DNA of 22,466 bases from Hypsibius dujardini (GCA_001579985.1 LRSR01008823.1:1-22466); one strand, 5' to 3'; shown: positions 9,239-19,249, numbered from the stretch's first letter. Numbers and translations: made by a program. The notes: generated by a model not told the origin, from the sequence alone.

Positions 9239-10361
9239 CTACAAATTCAGCAGATGCTTTTTGACGGATTGATGGACCTTCTCTCGAAAGCCCCTGGATG
9301 TGATCTCCGAATCGAGCTCGTAAAAAGGATTCAGCATCAACTAAAATGCACAAAAGGAATCGTCTTACATGGTAGCCGACACGCCAATTTGCGCTGACCG
9401 AATTAAGCACTTTAACTCGACGGCCGTGTACAACAGCCATGCGACGAGTGTAATGGCTTAACTCGGTTAGTGCAAGGTTTTTTGCCACGTGTGTAACTCG
9501 TTTTCGCCTTCTTTCATTCCTGTGAAGGAGGATGAAGTAGTTTTACCTTGATAAAATGTTCATAGACGGCGAAGAAGAAATTCCTGATGATGTCCGCCTC
9601 CTCTTTACGCAGTGCGGATTGGCTTTCATCCCGCACCGGGTGGAGGAGGAGGAATTTAATTTGGCTGGTCGTGACGAACGCCGAGACGGACCACTCGTTG
9701 AAGCGGTCGATGTTTTTGAAGAACATTTGTGTCCCGGTGGGGCCGGTTAAGTTCGCCTCCACTGCGTCCAGAGCGGCGTGTGCGACAAACTGACAAAGAT
9801 GTCTGTAGTCTTCCCGCTGCAAATGAATTAATGAAAGTAGCGTTATTTAAATATAAATTAAAAATAAACTCAATTAATAAAAGCGAAAATAAAAAAAGTC
9901 AGACGTTTATCGAACGCTGAAGCTGGTCGATTGGTTGATTGAAGAATTGCATACTGGCTAATTGAAAGCCAAACTCAACAGTCGATTGATTGATTGAAGA
10001 ATTGCACACTGGCTAATTGAAAAGCCAAACTCAACAGTCGATTGATTGATTGAAGAACTGCATACTGGCTAATTGACAAGCCAAATTCAACAGTCGATCA
10101 ATTGATTGATTGATTGAATGGCTTAAATTTACAAAATCTGGACAAAATGATTTCCCTCTCGGCGCTCGCAACTCCGAGTCCAAACTTCAAGCAATTCGGC
10201 TCATGATTCAATTATTCATTTTCAATGCGGGAAATGCATCGTCAATTTCTTACCGGTATGGAAAGATTCTCCTCCTGCTTGAGAGCTTCAAACTCGAAAA
10301 GTGGTTGATCCCGATGGCCGATTATCACAAAATACAGACGCCCAAATTGTGGAGAGTTCAT
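9239..10361 (-). CDS. TRAPPC2: TRAPP complex subunit 2 (sedlin)
   Basis: Minus-strand exons: 10361-10254 (36 codons), 9816-9547 (90 codons), 9340-9239 (33 codons plus TAG); all junctions are phase 0 with GT/AG. The product is 159 aa (human sedlin 140). It is a longin-like adaptor of the TRAPP tethering complex, which acts on ER-Golgi traffic as a Rab GEF and tether. Diagnostic segments: LYFVIIGHRDQPLFEFE (exon 1), DYRHLCQFVAHAALD and RFNEWSVSAFVTT (exon 2), LNPFYELDSEITSRGF and KKHLLNL at the C-terminus (exon 3), each matching sedlin in order. The extra length is mostly in a loop after LLLHPVRD, where human has a short turn. The frame upstream of the ATG stays open to about 10799 but runs into dispersed repeat copy B, so the MNSPQFG start is preferred; it matches the family's length before YFVI. 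Confidence 0.93.
9389..9475. mobile_element. 87-bp palindromic MITE-like element, TRAPPC2 intron 2
   Basis: Inverted termini: left TTGCGCTGACCGAATTAAGC, right (inverted) TTGCACTAACCGAGTTAAGC. The inside is also partly self-complementary. A diverged relative lies at 19345-19436. No convincing target-site duplication. It makes up much of the 206-nt intron 9341-9546. Confidence 0.65.
9927..10120 (+). repeat. 55/56-bp minisatellite, three units plus a partial, TRAPPC2 intron 1
   Basis: TCGAT words at 9927, 9982, 10038 and 10094 set the period (55, 56, 56 bp). Each unit is TCGATTGATTGATTGAAGAA followed by a unique stretch with ACTGGCTAATTGA and CCAAACTCAACAG. On the gene's sense strand the core reads AATC. 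Confidence 0.95.
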
Positions 10362-10502
10362 TTTATTCCAACAGTAAAAATTATGCTGCTCAAAAGTCTG
10401 CTCAAAAGTCTGTTCTCGTGGAAGAAAAAATAGCCCCCTTTTTTCCAGCGAAGGAGTCTGATTGGGGGGGGGTGGCTGTTCACAGTCAAGGGGTCGGAGT
10501 TT

Positions 10503-11065
10503 GGGCAAATACGAAGAGTATATAGGGAGAGGAGAGTCCGACCATACTGCCATTGAATAGACACACTCGCCTCGAAAGTGGAAAATATCCTTAATCGGGC
10601 CATCCCGAAATCGAATCACTCGTCTCGTAACACTGTCTCTCGCGCCGCCCACGAGCCGCATGTTTGCCGACAGACGGCGCGCCAGATACAGTTTCCAGAC
10701 AGAAAGAACATTTTGGCTGATCCATTGTTTCAAAACAAAAATTGAGACCATGGAACCAACAAAAAAATTGCTTGTATTTTTATAACATTGGTCATTCATT
10801 TTTATAAGATTTACTTGGGAGAAAGTTTGTCACTAAGAAATCTGTCCAGTCGAAAAAAATATGATAGCTGGCGCATGTACACTGCTTGTTAACTGCCGAA
10901 TCCAATTGGCCCACTGGCGGCATGTAGGAGGAGCTACACCACGTTCAATTTTTTCATTAGTTGAATCACCGTAGATTGACAAATGGAAACGCACCAGAGC
11001 CTAAGTATTGGAGATTCGGTGTGTCTCTTCGTAGAACATAGTTTGAATTGGCTCTGGGATATATT
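10503..11065 (+). repeat. Dispersed ~540-bp repeat, copy B
   Basis: Counterpart of 4442-4983 in the same orientation. It lacks the 102-bp MITE and so shows the unoccupied site (GAGTATATAGGG at about 10516-10527). The CCAGAGCC (10994-11001) and GGCTCTGG (11050-11057) pair and the following ATATA are kept. Similar words, TTGGGCAAAT and TTGGGGGCAAAT, flank it at 10501 and 11070 and might be an imperfect duplication. It lies between the divergent TRAPPC2 and KIF5 genes, as copy A lies between RNF14-like and SNAPC1. Confidence 0.85.
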
Positions 11066-11722
11066 CACTTTGGGGGCAAATGGGCGTGGCCCCCTCAGTC
11101 AAAACAAACGCGCGATTGATTTTCCGTGAGTGAGGCTGAGCGATGTGAAATGATGACTCAACTGACAGCAGCGCAAAATCTAGTGCAACTTCCTATAGAT
11201 TTCCTCTTTTTTCAAACTCTCTTTTCCAGTGCAGACTGCTGCCGTCAGCAAACTTTTCAAATCTCCACCTCTCCTCCACGCGTTGCTCCTTCGCGCTCTA
11301 CTTTTCATCCAGATCTTCATCTGCAATATCCCACTTCCCCACGGGGGTAGTTAAATTCTGGAATATTTATTTGCCGACGTGATTTGGAGAGAAAGGTCGT
11401 TTTAACACACACTGCCCTCGTCGAGCGAGCAACGGACGTTGAATTTTACTGGCAGATTCCGCTTTGACTTTGGTGCCGGAGAGGCCCTGGGAATTCGGTG
11501 GAGCCTCGGAAAGTTTTCAAGGCGAGGGGAAGATTTCTTCAAGACGAGGGGAAATTGATTTCACATTATTATTTCTCCTTCGATTGGCTGTCGCTTGAAT
11601 TCCCAGCACGATCACCTGGTGCGCTGTCTGGAAAAAAGATGGCGAATTAGCTCGGCCGATTGTTTTTCGGTGAAGGATTCTCCAGGAACAGAAAAAGGAA
11701 CAGGGGAGAGATCTCTTCCATA
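11066..11722 (+). promoter_or_regulatory. KIF5 5' flank and leader, with a probable 104-nt 5' UTR intron
   Basis: A donor TTTTCC|GTGAGT (GT at 11126) and an acceptor after a long pyrimidine tract, cttttccag (AG at 11228-11229), would remove 104 nt. A minimal upstream open frame, ATGGCGAATTAG, sits at 11639-11650. The next ATG, at 11723, is the KIF5 start. No TATA box is assignable with confidence. Confidence 0.4.
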
Positions 11723-14700
11723 ATGGAGCCCGCAACGTCGACGGAGCCTGCGAGTGATCCGGCGGTCTGCAGCATCAAAGTCGTCTGCCGTATTCGACCG
11801 TTGAACGACGCGGAGGAGCGATCTGGTTCGCAGTTCATCCTTAAGAATATTAATGAGGACTCTCTCAATTGCGGGGTGAGATCTTCCCTTTCTTGAGCTT
11901 AATCAACACTACTCGATGTTAGCCGACTTTTATTTCATTTCTTCTTTTGTGCAGGGGAAGACATTCAATTTCGACAAAGTATTCCACCCCAAGACCGGCC
12001 AGGAGAAGGTTTACGTGGAAACAGCACGGCAAATCGTCAAAGGTGAGTGTTACAGCAAACTTCGGCCAGATTTCATGGCGCTTGCTCCACATTGTGGACG
12101 GACTTGGCTGAAACAGACGATATTCGTTGGAAAGGATTGCTGTCTTCAGTTGAAATCGATATTTTATGAGAAACAAATTAATTTTTAATCATACTCGGGA
12201 AATTTGAGGCATTTTATGGGCCGGAAGTTCACGTCTCAGAGTTTCGCTCAGTTTTGCTGGCGTTTTAAAGTTACGTTTGACTGCGCTGGTAAACTGCTGA
12301 GTCGGTGAACTGTGAGTGTGTGTGGGCGAGCGAGCGAGCGAGGGGAAGCGGCACTTCTGTCGCGAGCGCTCGCGCGCGTTTTGCTGCCTAATTATTAAGA
12401 AAACAAGTTTGTTGAACTTGTTACGGGACCGGTGAAGCGCGACCGGAGCAACCGGCCACACCGTAGATGGAGCAAAATAACGCAATATGGGAAATGGTTT
12501 GCCTTGTGTTTTGGCAGATGTTCTCTCCGGTTACAATGGAACGATTTTTGCGTACGGACAGACGTCCAGCGGGAAGACCCACACTATGGAGGTCTGTGTC
12601 TGCTTGCCTGTCTGCCTGAATGTCTGTCTGCCTGCCTGCCTGTCCACCTGTCTGTCTGTCTGTCTGTCTGCTTGTCTGTCTGCCTGTCTAGCGAGCTGTC
12701 TGTCTGCCTGAATGTCTGTCTGTCTGTCTACCTGCCTGTCTGCCTGTCTGTCTGACCTTGACGCTTCTTGTTGGTGTTGTTGTTTTAGGGCGTCTTGGAT
12801 GACGGAGAGAGGATGGGGATTATTCCCCGCATCGTCACCGACATCTTCCAACACATCCTCAGCATGGACGAGCATCTCGAGTTCCATATTAAGGTGCGCT
12901 TGGCCCGTCGGGAATCGTTGGACGTCATTGTGATATATCGTTGCTTCCGATTTAGGTTTCTTACTTTGAGATCTACATGGATAAGATCCGCGATCTGCTG
13001 GATGTCACCAAGAGCAATCTCGTCGTCCACGAAGACAAGAACAAAGTCCCATACGTCAAGGTTAGTGCTTGCTTCTGTGAAAAAGTTGATTTACAGTGTG
13101 GCCTTTTTTTTTACTTTCTCTCAGGGTGTGACGGAACGCTTCGTTACCAGTCCGGAAGACGTGATGGAGGTGATTGAGGAGGGCAAGGAGAACCGCCACG
13201 TGTCCGTGACCAACATGAACGAGCACAGCTCGCGGAGTCATTCGGTCTTCCTGATTGACGTGCGGCAGGAGAACTTGAAGACGCAGAAGAAGCTGAGTGG
13301 AAAGTTGTACCTGGTGGATCTGGCGGGGAGTGAGAAAGTCAGCAAGACCGGTGCGGAGGGGAACACACTGGATGAGGCCAAGAACATCAACAAATCCCTC
13401 TCGGCGTTGGGCAACGTCATCGCGGCTCTGGCTGAAGGCACGGTATGTGTTGAAAAGGAAAAGGCAACAAACTGCAGTGAAAATAGTCCGAGGCATGAAA
13501 TAGCTGCACAAACAGACAAAACAGGGGCCGACATATTCAATTACGTATTCCGACAATAGAAACTGTTTGAAGCCAGTCATCACAGACAAATAGTCTCGTC
13601 TAACTGGCATGGCAGCACAGGAAATCCAGGAAACTCTTCACTGGCACACAGACAGGCACAGATCACACAGACGCAGGAAGAGAAGCAGGCATAGACACAG
13701 ACACAAGCAGAGAAGCAGGCACAGACGCAGACACAAGGAGAGAAGCAGGCATAGACACAGACACAAGCAGAGAAGCAGGCATAGACACAGACACAGGCAG
13801 AGAAGCAGATACAGACACAACTCTAGCTATTCAAGACAGGCAAACAGACACAATAACGGCTTGCAGCACTTACTGACAAATATTTAGAAAACAAACAAAC
13901 GATTGGGCTTGAACAAGCGGTAAGATTCAGGCAGATCGAAAAACTGGCGCACCAAAGAGGAGGTTTCATAGCATTTAGAGATGGTGCGACGGTAAAAAAT
14001 GCGATCCAGTAGATCTTTCATTCTTCTAGCAAATAAACATCTCGTTTATTTCTTTCAGAAATCGCACGTTCCGTACCGTGACTCCAAGCTCACCCGTATC
14101 CTCCAAGAATCCCTCGGGGGTAACGCGCGCACCACCATCATTACGTGTGTATCGCCCGCCAGCTACAACGAGACTGAAACCAAAACCACGCTGTTGTTCG
14201 GTCAACGGTACGTACTGACTGACTGACTGACTGACTGACTGACTGACAGATAGGTAGGTAGATAGATAGATAGACAGGCAGGCAGGCAGGCAGATATACA
14301 GGCAGACAGACAGACAGGCAGACAGACAGATAGACAGACAGGCAGATAGACAGACATCTTTTGTCTGACAAACCGTGGCCAATATCGTTCAGTACTAGTG
14401 ACGTTAATCTTTCAGGGCGAAAACCATCAAGAACGTCGTTGTGGTCAATGAAGAGCTCACTGCCGATGAGTGGCGGCGCCTGTATGAGAAAGAGCGTGAC
14501 AAGGCGTCCAAGTACAAGCTCTACATTCATAAACTGGAGACTGAACTGAATCGTTGGCGAAGCGGCGACAAAGGTAACCGTTCACAGTCTCACCTGACTG
14601 GACAAGTTTTAAACCGTCGATCAAGGTGCAGTAGCCTAATTGCATTTCCTTTTGGCAGTGGGCAAAGACGAGCAGGTCTCGCTGGTGCAGTTGACATCGT

Positions 14701-15545
14701 TAACCGCCTCCACAACCTCGCTGCCGGATGCACCAGCGTCCACTTCGGCGATGCCGTCATTGTCGGCGTTGAACGAGACGGCCTCTCGCTCTTCAGCTAC
14801 GGCTCCGTCAGGAGGTCAGTTGCCGGGATTGCAGGCAGCGGGAGAGGTGGAAGTTACCGCGGAAAGCAAAGACGCCTTCGAGAAGGAGCGGGCGGAAATG
14901 TATCGTCAGCTGGATGAAAAGGTGTGATTTAAGAATCGTCTTATCTATGTGTCTGCCTAAACGACCAGTTATTGTCCAGCCAGACAACCGGGCAGGCAGA
15001 CGAGACAGACATATTAGCAGACAGACAGATATTAGCAGACAAGCAGACAGACAGTAGCAGACAGACAGACACACAGACAGGCAGATGGGCGGGCAGACAG
15101 ACAGGCGATACAGACAGGCAGACAGAACATTGTCTGAGCAGTGTTTACAGACCGTCTGATCGTCTGGAGATTTTAATTTCTCTTGTTACTGCTTCTTTGA
15201 CCGAGTGTTTTTTCAGGACGAGGAGTTGTCGGCTCAGGCGCAGACGTTGAACGAAATGCGCGAACAGCTGCTGGAGAAGCAGCAGGAGTTGCTGCAGGCG
15301 CGGCGCGACATGGAAACTCAACAGATGGATTTGCTGCGCGCTACCAAGGATTGCGACGCTAGCAAAACGGAGGCTAAGGAGGTGATGCAGGCGTTAGAAG
15401 AGCTGGCAGTGTCGTTTGATGACAAAAAGCGGCAGGTCGACCAGAAGGTGGCGGAGATTGACGAGCTGAGCGCCGATGTCAGCGCCAACCGGGTACGCGT
15501 CGTTTGTGGCCATATTGGGCTGGTCATTGTTCTAGACAACAGGAA

Positions 15546-15596
<51 letters not shown>

Positions 15597-15597
15597 G

Positions 15598-15640
<43 letters not shown>

Positions 15641-16434
15641 ACAGGCAGACAGGCAGGCAGGCAGGCAGGCAGGCAGACAGGCAGAGAGCGGTCCTCGTTA
15701 AGCCGTTGTAAAAAGGGGTTTTGTATAAGTATGACTGACTGGTTTTTACTTTACAGGCTGCCCTTGCGCAAGCGTCAGCGGAACTGCAACAGTCCCACAC
15801 TATCGCACAGAATCAACGCCAGCGTACGGTTGAGCTGTTAACCAACATCACCACAGAAATCAGCGATATCGGTTCCATCCTCTCTACTTCTTCGGCCGCT
15901 AACCCCTATCAAATCCCCTTGCCCTTTTCCATGGATGCCGCCGCGAAGAGCGAGAAACTGGAGGAGGAGTTTATGGTCACGAAACTGCACATGTCCCGGC
16001 TTAAGTCGGACATTCGAAATTTAGTCCAGGTATTTGGACGGTGTCCCGTCGGTAGACAGCTGTACTTTTGCTCTAATTTTTTTCGAATGTCCCGGGCATT
16101 GTCTTTTTTTTTGCAGAAACTGACCAGCCTGGAGTCGACCCAGACCGACTCCCACAAAAAGTTCGACGAGGTGCAGAAGGAGCTCAGCGATGCAAAGCTG
16201 CGCCTGGACCAGTCTGATTTGAAGCTGAAATCGATGAACGATCATATTCGTTCGCATGATGAGAAGAAGCTGCAACTGGAGCAACAGATTGACAGTCTGA
16301 ATGAGGAGCTCAGTCGTCTGCAGACTCAGGGTAAGGTCAACGGGCTTACAAACAGACAGACAAGCAGGCAGACAGGCAGACTAGCAGTTGAACTAACAGG
16401 CAGACAGACAGACAAGCAGACAAACGAACAGGTC

Positions 16435-16493
<59 letters not shown>

Positions 16494-16534
16494 TCCTAGA
16501 CAGACTCCTAGACAGACTCCTAGACAGACAGACA

Positions 16535-16568
<34 letters not shown>

Positions 16569-17479
16569 CATACTTTTGGCAGGTTACTTATGGTTTGTCT
16601 GGATTTGTAGAACAACTGACTTCTCATCAGTCCGCCGACAAGCACTCCTCTGCGGTGGAAGCCAAGGTTCGCGAAAGTGAACTGAAGAAGACCGTGGACA
16701 CGCAGATGCAGCTGCAGCGTGAGCAACACCAGAAGCAGGTCAACGCCCTGCGGGAGGAGATCCACCAGAAGGAAGCCGCTATGGAACAGCTTCGAGAGTA
16801 CGCCAGTTTTTTTATAAACGCGTTTGTGCTTTTGGGGTCATATCGGATCGTTAATTGGATAAAATGTATTTCATCGTTTCAGCGCCGGTGAGAAAACTGC
16901 CTTGGCAAAGGATCAGCTGCAGAAGGAGTTTGATCGGCTGAAAGTTGAGGAAGCCGAAAAAAGCAACAAGCTGCAGGAGTTCATGTATGAAGAGAATAGT
17001 TTTTTATTTCGGCCTAAACATTATTCAATAAACTTATTTTATGTTTAGAAATCAACGGGACTTGGCGGAGCAGGCTAAGCAGGATTTGAAGGGGATGGAG
17101 GAGGCCGTAACGAAAGAGCTCCAGCAGTTGTACAATCTCCGTCGGCTGTTTGTGGATGAGCTACAGAATCGGATGAAGAAGAGTCTGGTGCACTCGCAAC
17201 ACGTCTCCCAGCAGCAGAACAAGGAAAACGCCACACCGAAGGACCTCCTGGCGGAACTGACTGCCGATGATGATTTGGAGTCCGGTGGCAGCATGGCGCA
17301 AAAGCAGAAGGTCTCTTTCTTGGAGAACAACCTGGAGCAGTTGACAAAGATACACAAACAAGTAAGGTTCTGCTGATCAACTGTGCCTCTCTGCCTGCAT
17401 GTCTGTCTGTCTGCCTGCATGTCTGTCTGTCTGCCTGTCTGTCTGTCTGCCTGTCTGCCTGCATGTCTGTCTGTATGTA

Positions 17480-17516
<37 letters not shown>

Positions 17517-18450
17517 GCATGTCTGTCTGCCTGCCTGTGTGTATGTCTGTCTGTATGTCTGTCTGCCTGTATGTGTGGTTGTCTGCCTGTATGTGTGGTT
17601 GTCTGCCGATATATGTGTCTGTCTGCCTGCATGTCTGTCTATCTGTCTGTGTTTGCCTGTCTTTCTGTACCTGTCTTTGTCGTTTTTTTTCCCAATTTTC
17701 TACAAATTTCCTGGTTTCCGTTGGCATCCTCCTCCTTAATAGCTTGTGTTTCCAATGTTCTAGCTGGTTCGAGACAACGCTGATTTACGCTGTGAAATAC
17801 CGAAGCTGGAGAAGCGAATTCGCAGCACCATGGAGCGTGTGAAGACGCTGGAGACCGCACTGAAAGACGCCAGAGAGGTGGCTGTTCGCGATCGCCAGCG
17901 CTATTCGTATGAGGTGGAGCGGATAAAGGAGGCTGTCCGACAGAAGAACATCCAACGCCGTGGCCACGTCCCCCAAATTGGTAAGATCAGAGTGAAGTGG
18001 ACAGACAGGCAGACAGACAGACAGACTCCCAGGCAGACAGACAGACAGACAGCTCAGACAGGCAGACAGACCGACAGACTAGCAGACTCCCAGGCAAACA
18101 GACAGACAGACAGACAGACTCCCAGACAGGCAGACAGACCGACAGACTCCCAGGCAGACTCCCAGGCAGGCAAGTTTTCACAGTTGTACTCTGGAATCAC
18201 ATAACCGCCTGTTTTGTCTGTAGCCAAGGCTATCCGCGGTGGACAGCAACAGCCTAGTCAGAATCCCGACGCAGTCCCAAAAGTCGCCAAGATGTCGGAC
18301 TCTGATATCTCATCCGGCCTGAAAAGTCGCGCTGCAGCTTCCGCATTGGGCGCCGCCGGTTCTTCCTCGGTACTGCAGGGATCGTCTTCCTCGAGCTCTC
18401 TGAAAGCGCAGGAGAGACAGCCCCTGATTCCCAAACAAGATCCTAAGTGA
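11723..18450 (+). CDS. KIF5: Kinesin-1 heavy chain (KIF5 family), complete
   Basis: Exons: 11723-11875, 11955-12042, 12518-12591, 12789-12893, 12956-13060, 13125-13442, 14059-14207, 14416-14573, 14659-14921, 15217-15492, 15757-16029, 16117-16330, 16611-16797, 16883-16984, 17049-17361, 17764-17980, 18224-18450; about 1073 aa, somewhat longer than the usual 960-1030. It is the plus-end microtubule motor subunit. Motor domain ~1-345: P-loop GQTSSGKT (94-101), switch [12 protein letters not shown] (205-215), switch II DLAGSE (240-245). Neck linker AKTIKNV, neck coil, then a Ser/Thr/Ala-rich hinge in exon 9 (~390-440) longer than in typical KHC. Coiled-coil stalk ~450-980 includes the conserved [20 protein letters not shown] cargo/light-chain region. 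The autoinhibitory motif QIAKAIR is at 997-1003 and a Ser-rich tail ends in DPK. The first ATG after a tiny upstream frame is used. No key residue is missing. Confidence 0.96.
12043..12517 (+). other. KIF5 intron 2 (475 nt), a long intron with little tandem repeat
   Basis: It contains a short GCGA run (about 12327-12342), a GC-rich self-complementary TCGCGAGCGCTCGCGCG near 12359, and AACAAGTT..AACTTGTT near 12402-12423. No CTGT or GATT array and no transposon recognised. Confidence 0.6.
12592..12755 (+). repeat. (CTGT)n/(CTGC)n microsatellite, KIF5 intron 3
   Basis: The array starts at the donor itself (GAG|GTCTGTGTCTG) and fills nearly all of the 197-nt intron 12592-12788, leaving about 33 nt before the exon 4 acceptor. 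Confidence 0.95.
13681..13826 (+). repeat. 30-bp minisatellite, five units, KIF5 intron 6
   Basis: AGAAGCAG recurs at 13681, 13711, 13741, 13771 and 13801, exactly 30 bp apart, with GCATAGACACAGACACAAGC-type bodies. Since 30 is divisible by three, one frame stays open and reads a basic Arg/His-rich decapeptide repeat. Intron 6 spans 13443-14058. Confidence 0.95.
14214..14356 (+). repeat. (GACT)n then (GACA/GGCA/GATA)n microsatellite, KIF5 intron 7
   Basis: Seven ACTG units start six bases after the donor (CG|GTACGT) and change to GATA, then to GGCA/GACA units. The intron is 14208-14415. Confidence 0.95.
14981..15128 (+). repeat. (GACA)n-rich array, KIF5 intron 9
   Basis: GACAGACA words with repeated ATTAGCAGACAGAC segments, in intron 14922-15216. 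Confidence 0.92.
15548..15686 (+). repeat. (GACA)n followed by (GGCA)n, KIF5 intron 10
   Basis: About twelve pure GACA units switch abruptly to GGCA units, then alternate. The intron is 15493-15756. Confidence 0.96.
16352..16569 (+). repeat. (GACA)n array with GACTCCTA inserts, KIF5 intron 12
   Basis: GACA units, three copies of a 12-bp CAGACTCCTAGA word, then GACA and GGCA. The intron is 16331-16610. Confidence 0.95.
17388..17680 (+). repeat. (CTGT)n array with CTGC, TATG and TGTG variants, KIF5 intron 15
   Basis: Largest CTGT-orientation array of the gene, in the 402-nt intron 17362-17763. A local duplication GTCTGCCTGTATGTGTGGTT occurs twice near 17561-17600. Confidence 0.95.
18000..18172 (+). 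repeat. (GACA)n array with GACTCCCAGGCA inserts, KIF5 intron 16
   Basis: GACAGACA units alternate with several CAGACTCCCAGGCA segments. The intron is 17981-18223. Confidence 0.95.
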
Positions 18451-18900
18451 TGTTCTCCCCCATCTCCTTCATTCTCAACTTTTCATAACCCCCCATAATT
18501 TGTAATACCAGATATATTTCGAGCGCTCCGTGCGATGAGGACTTGTCTGGTTTTTTAAGCTTTCGTGTGTGGTTTTTGTTCTCTTTGGTTTTTTTTGGTG
18601 TGGTGTCTCCAGCACTCTGCCCTCTGTGATAGTCGCCAGTGCTGGATTACTTCCGCCTTCTCCCCTTCATCTCCTTCTCTTTGATTTTCGTCTTGCTTCT
18701 TCGCTTTAGCGCGTGTTTTTTTCTCGCGATGGAGGTTCCGTTTTGCAGATTTTTAGCAGCTACTTTGTTCCTGTCGTGCTCAGTGGTTTTTTTAGTCAAG
18801 GGAGTTTTCAATCGGGACCTTAATTTATCGAGTTTAATAAAGAAAGCTTCCATGGAAGAGAATGGCACGAAATTGTCTGTGTAAATGTTTTCAAGCGCAA
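18451..18900 (+). terminator. KIF5 3' UTR and poly(A) signal
   Basis: T-rich sequence follows the stop codon. AATAAA occurs at 18836-18841, about 390 nt after the stop, and again at 18913-18918 at the edge of the minisatellite. A minus-strand open frame across 18647-18904 has no recognisable product. Confidence 0.6.
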
Positions 18901-18915
18901 TCAACTAAACTCAAT

Positions 18916-19090
18916 AAAATCAATCAATCAATTAATCAAGCGCTTGATTTCATTAAACTCAGGTAAAATCAATCAATCAATTGATCAAGCGCTTGATTTC
19001 ATTTAATTCAGGTAGAATCAATCAATCAAGGGCTCGATTTCAAGTAAACGAGATAAAATTAATCAATCAATCAATCAAGCGCTCGATTTA
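18916..19090 (+). repeat. 40-49-bp minisatellite, four units, downstream of KIF5
   Basis: Each unit is AAAATCAATCAATCAA-like followed by a self-complementary GATCAAGCGCTTGATTTC segment and a variable end. Unit starts are near 18916, 18965, 19013 and 19053. The core is the reverse of the GATT core. Confidence 0.9.
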
Positions 19091-19249
19091 CAGTGCAACT
19101 CCATTGAACTTGAACAGTTTTAGTCAACAAACATTTATCGGAGCGTCACAGATGAAATAAGTTTTTGCAACTACTAAAAAATGTGGAACGACTGCATTTA
19201 AGAACAAATTATGCCCTTTGAGAATCATCCTTCGTTATTAAAAACATCT

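Noticed and set aside
8745-9488. 247-codon minus-strand open frame with SISQST..VKDT repeats
   Set aside because: It spans the 40-bp minisatellite and the antisense of SNAPC1 exon 7. The true TRAPPC2 exon 3 (9340-9239) is in a different frame within it.
8779-10120. Regular 40-bp and 56-bp repeats as a CRISPR-like array
   Set aside because: Units are directly tandem with no unique spacers, they lie in introns of an animal genome, and there are no cas genes.
10362-10799. N-terminal extension of TRAPPC2 through an open frame
   Set aside because: It enters dispersed repeat copy B, the matching frame in copy A is closed, differences between copies show no codon bias, and sedlin normally begins a few residues before YFVI.
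11660-11722. Upstream start extending KIF5 by 21 residues
   Set aside because: The upstream in-frame codon at 11660 is TTG. The first ATG of the frame is at 11723 and fits the family's N-terminus.
17383-17842. Long Cys-Leu-Ser-Val-rich open frames (also at 2200-2490, 7300-7500, 12600-12755 and on the minus strand of GACA arrays)
   Set aside because: They arise from tetranucleotide repeats, which stay open in all frames of a strand; they lie in introns or intergenic DNA.
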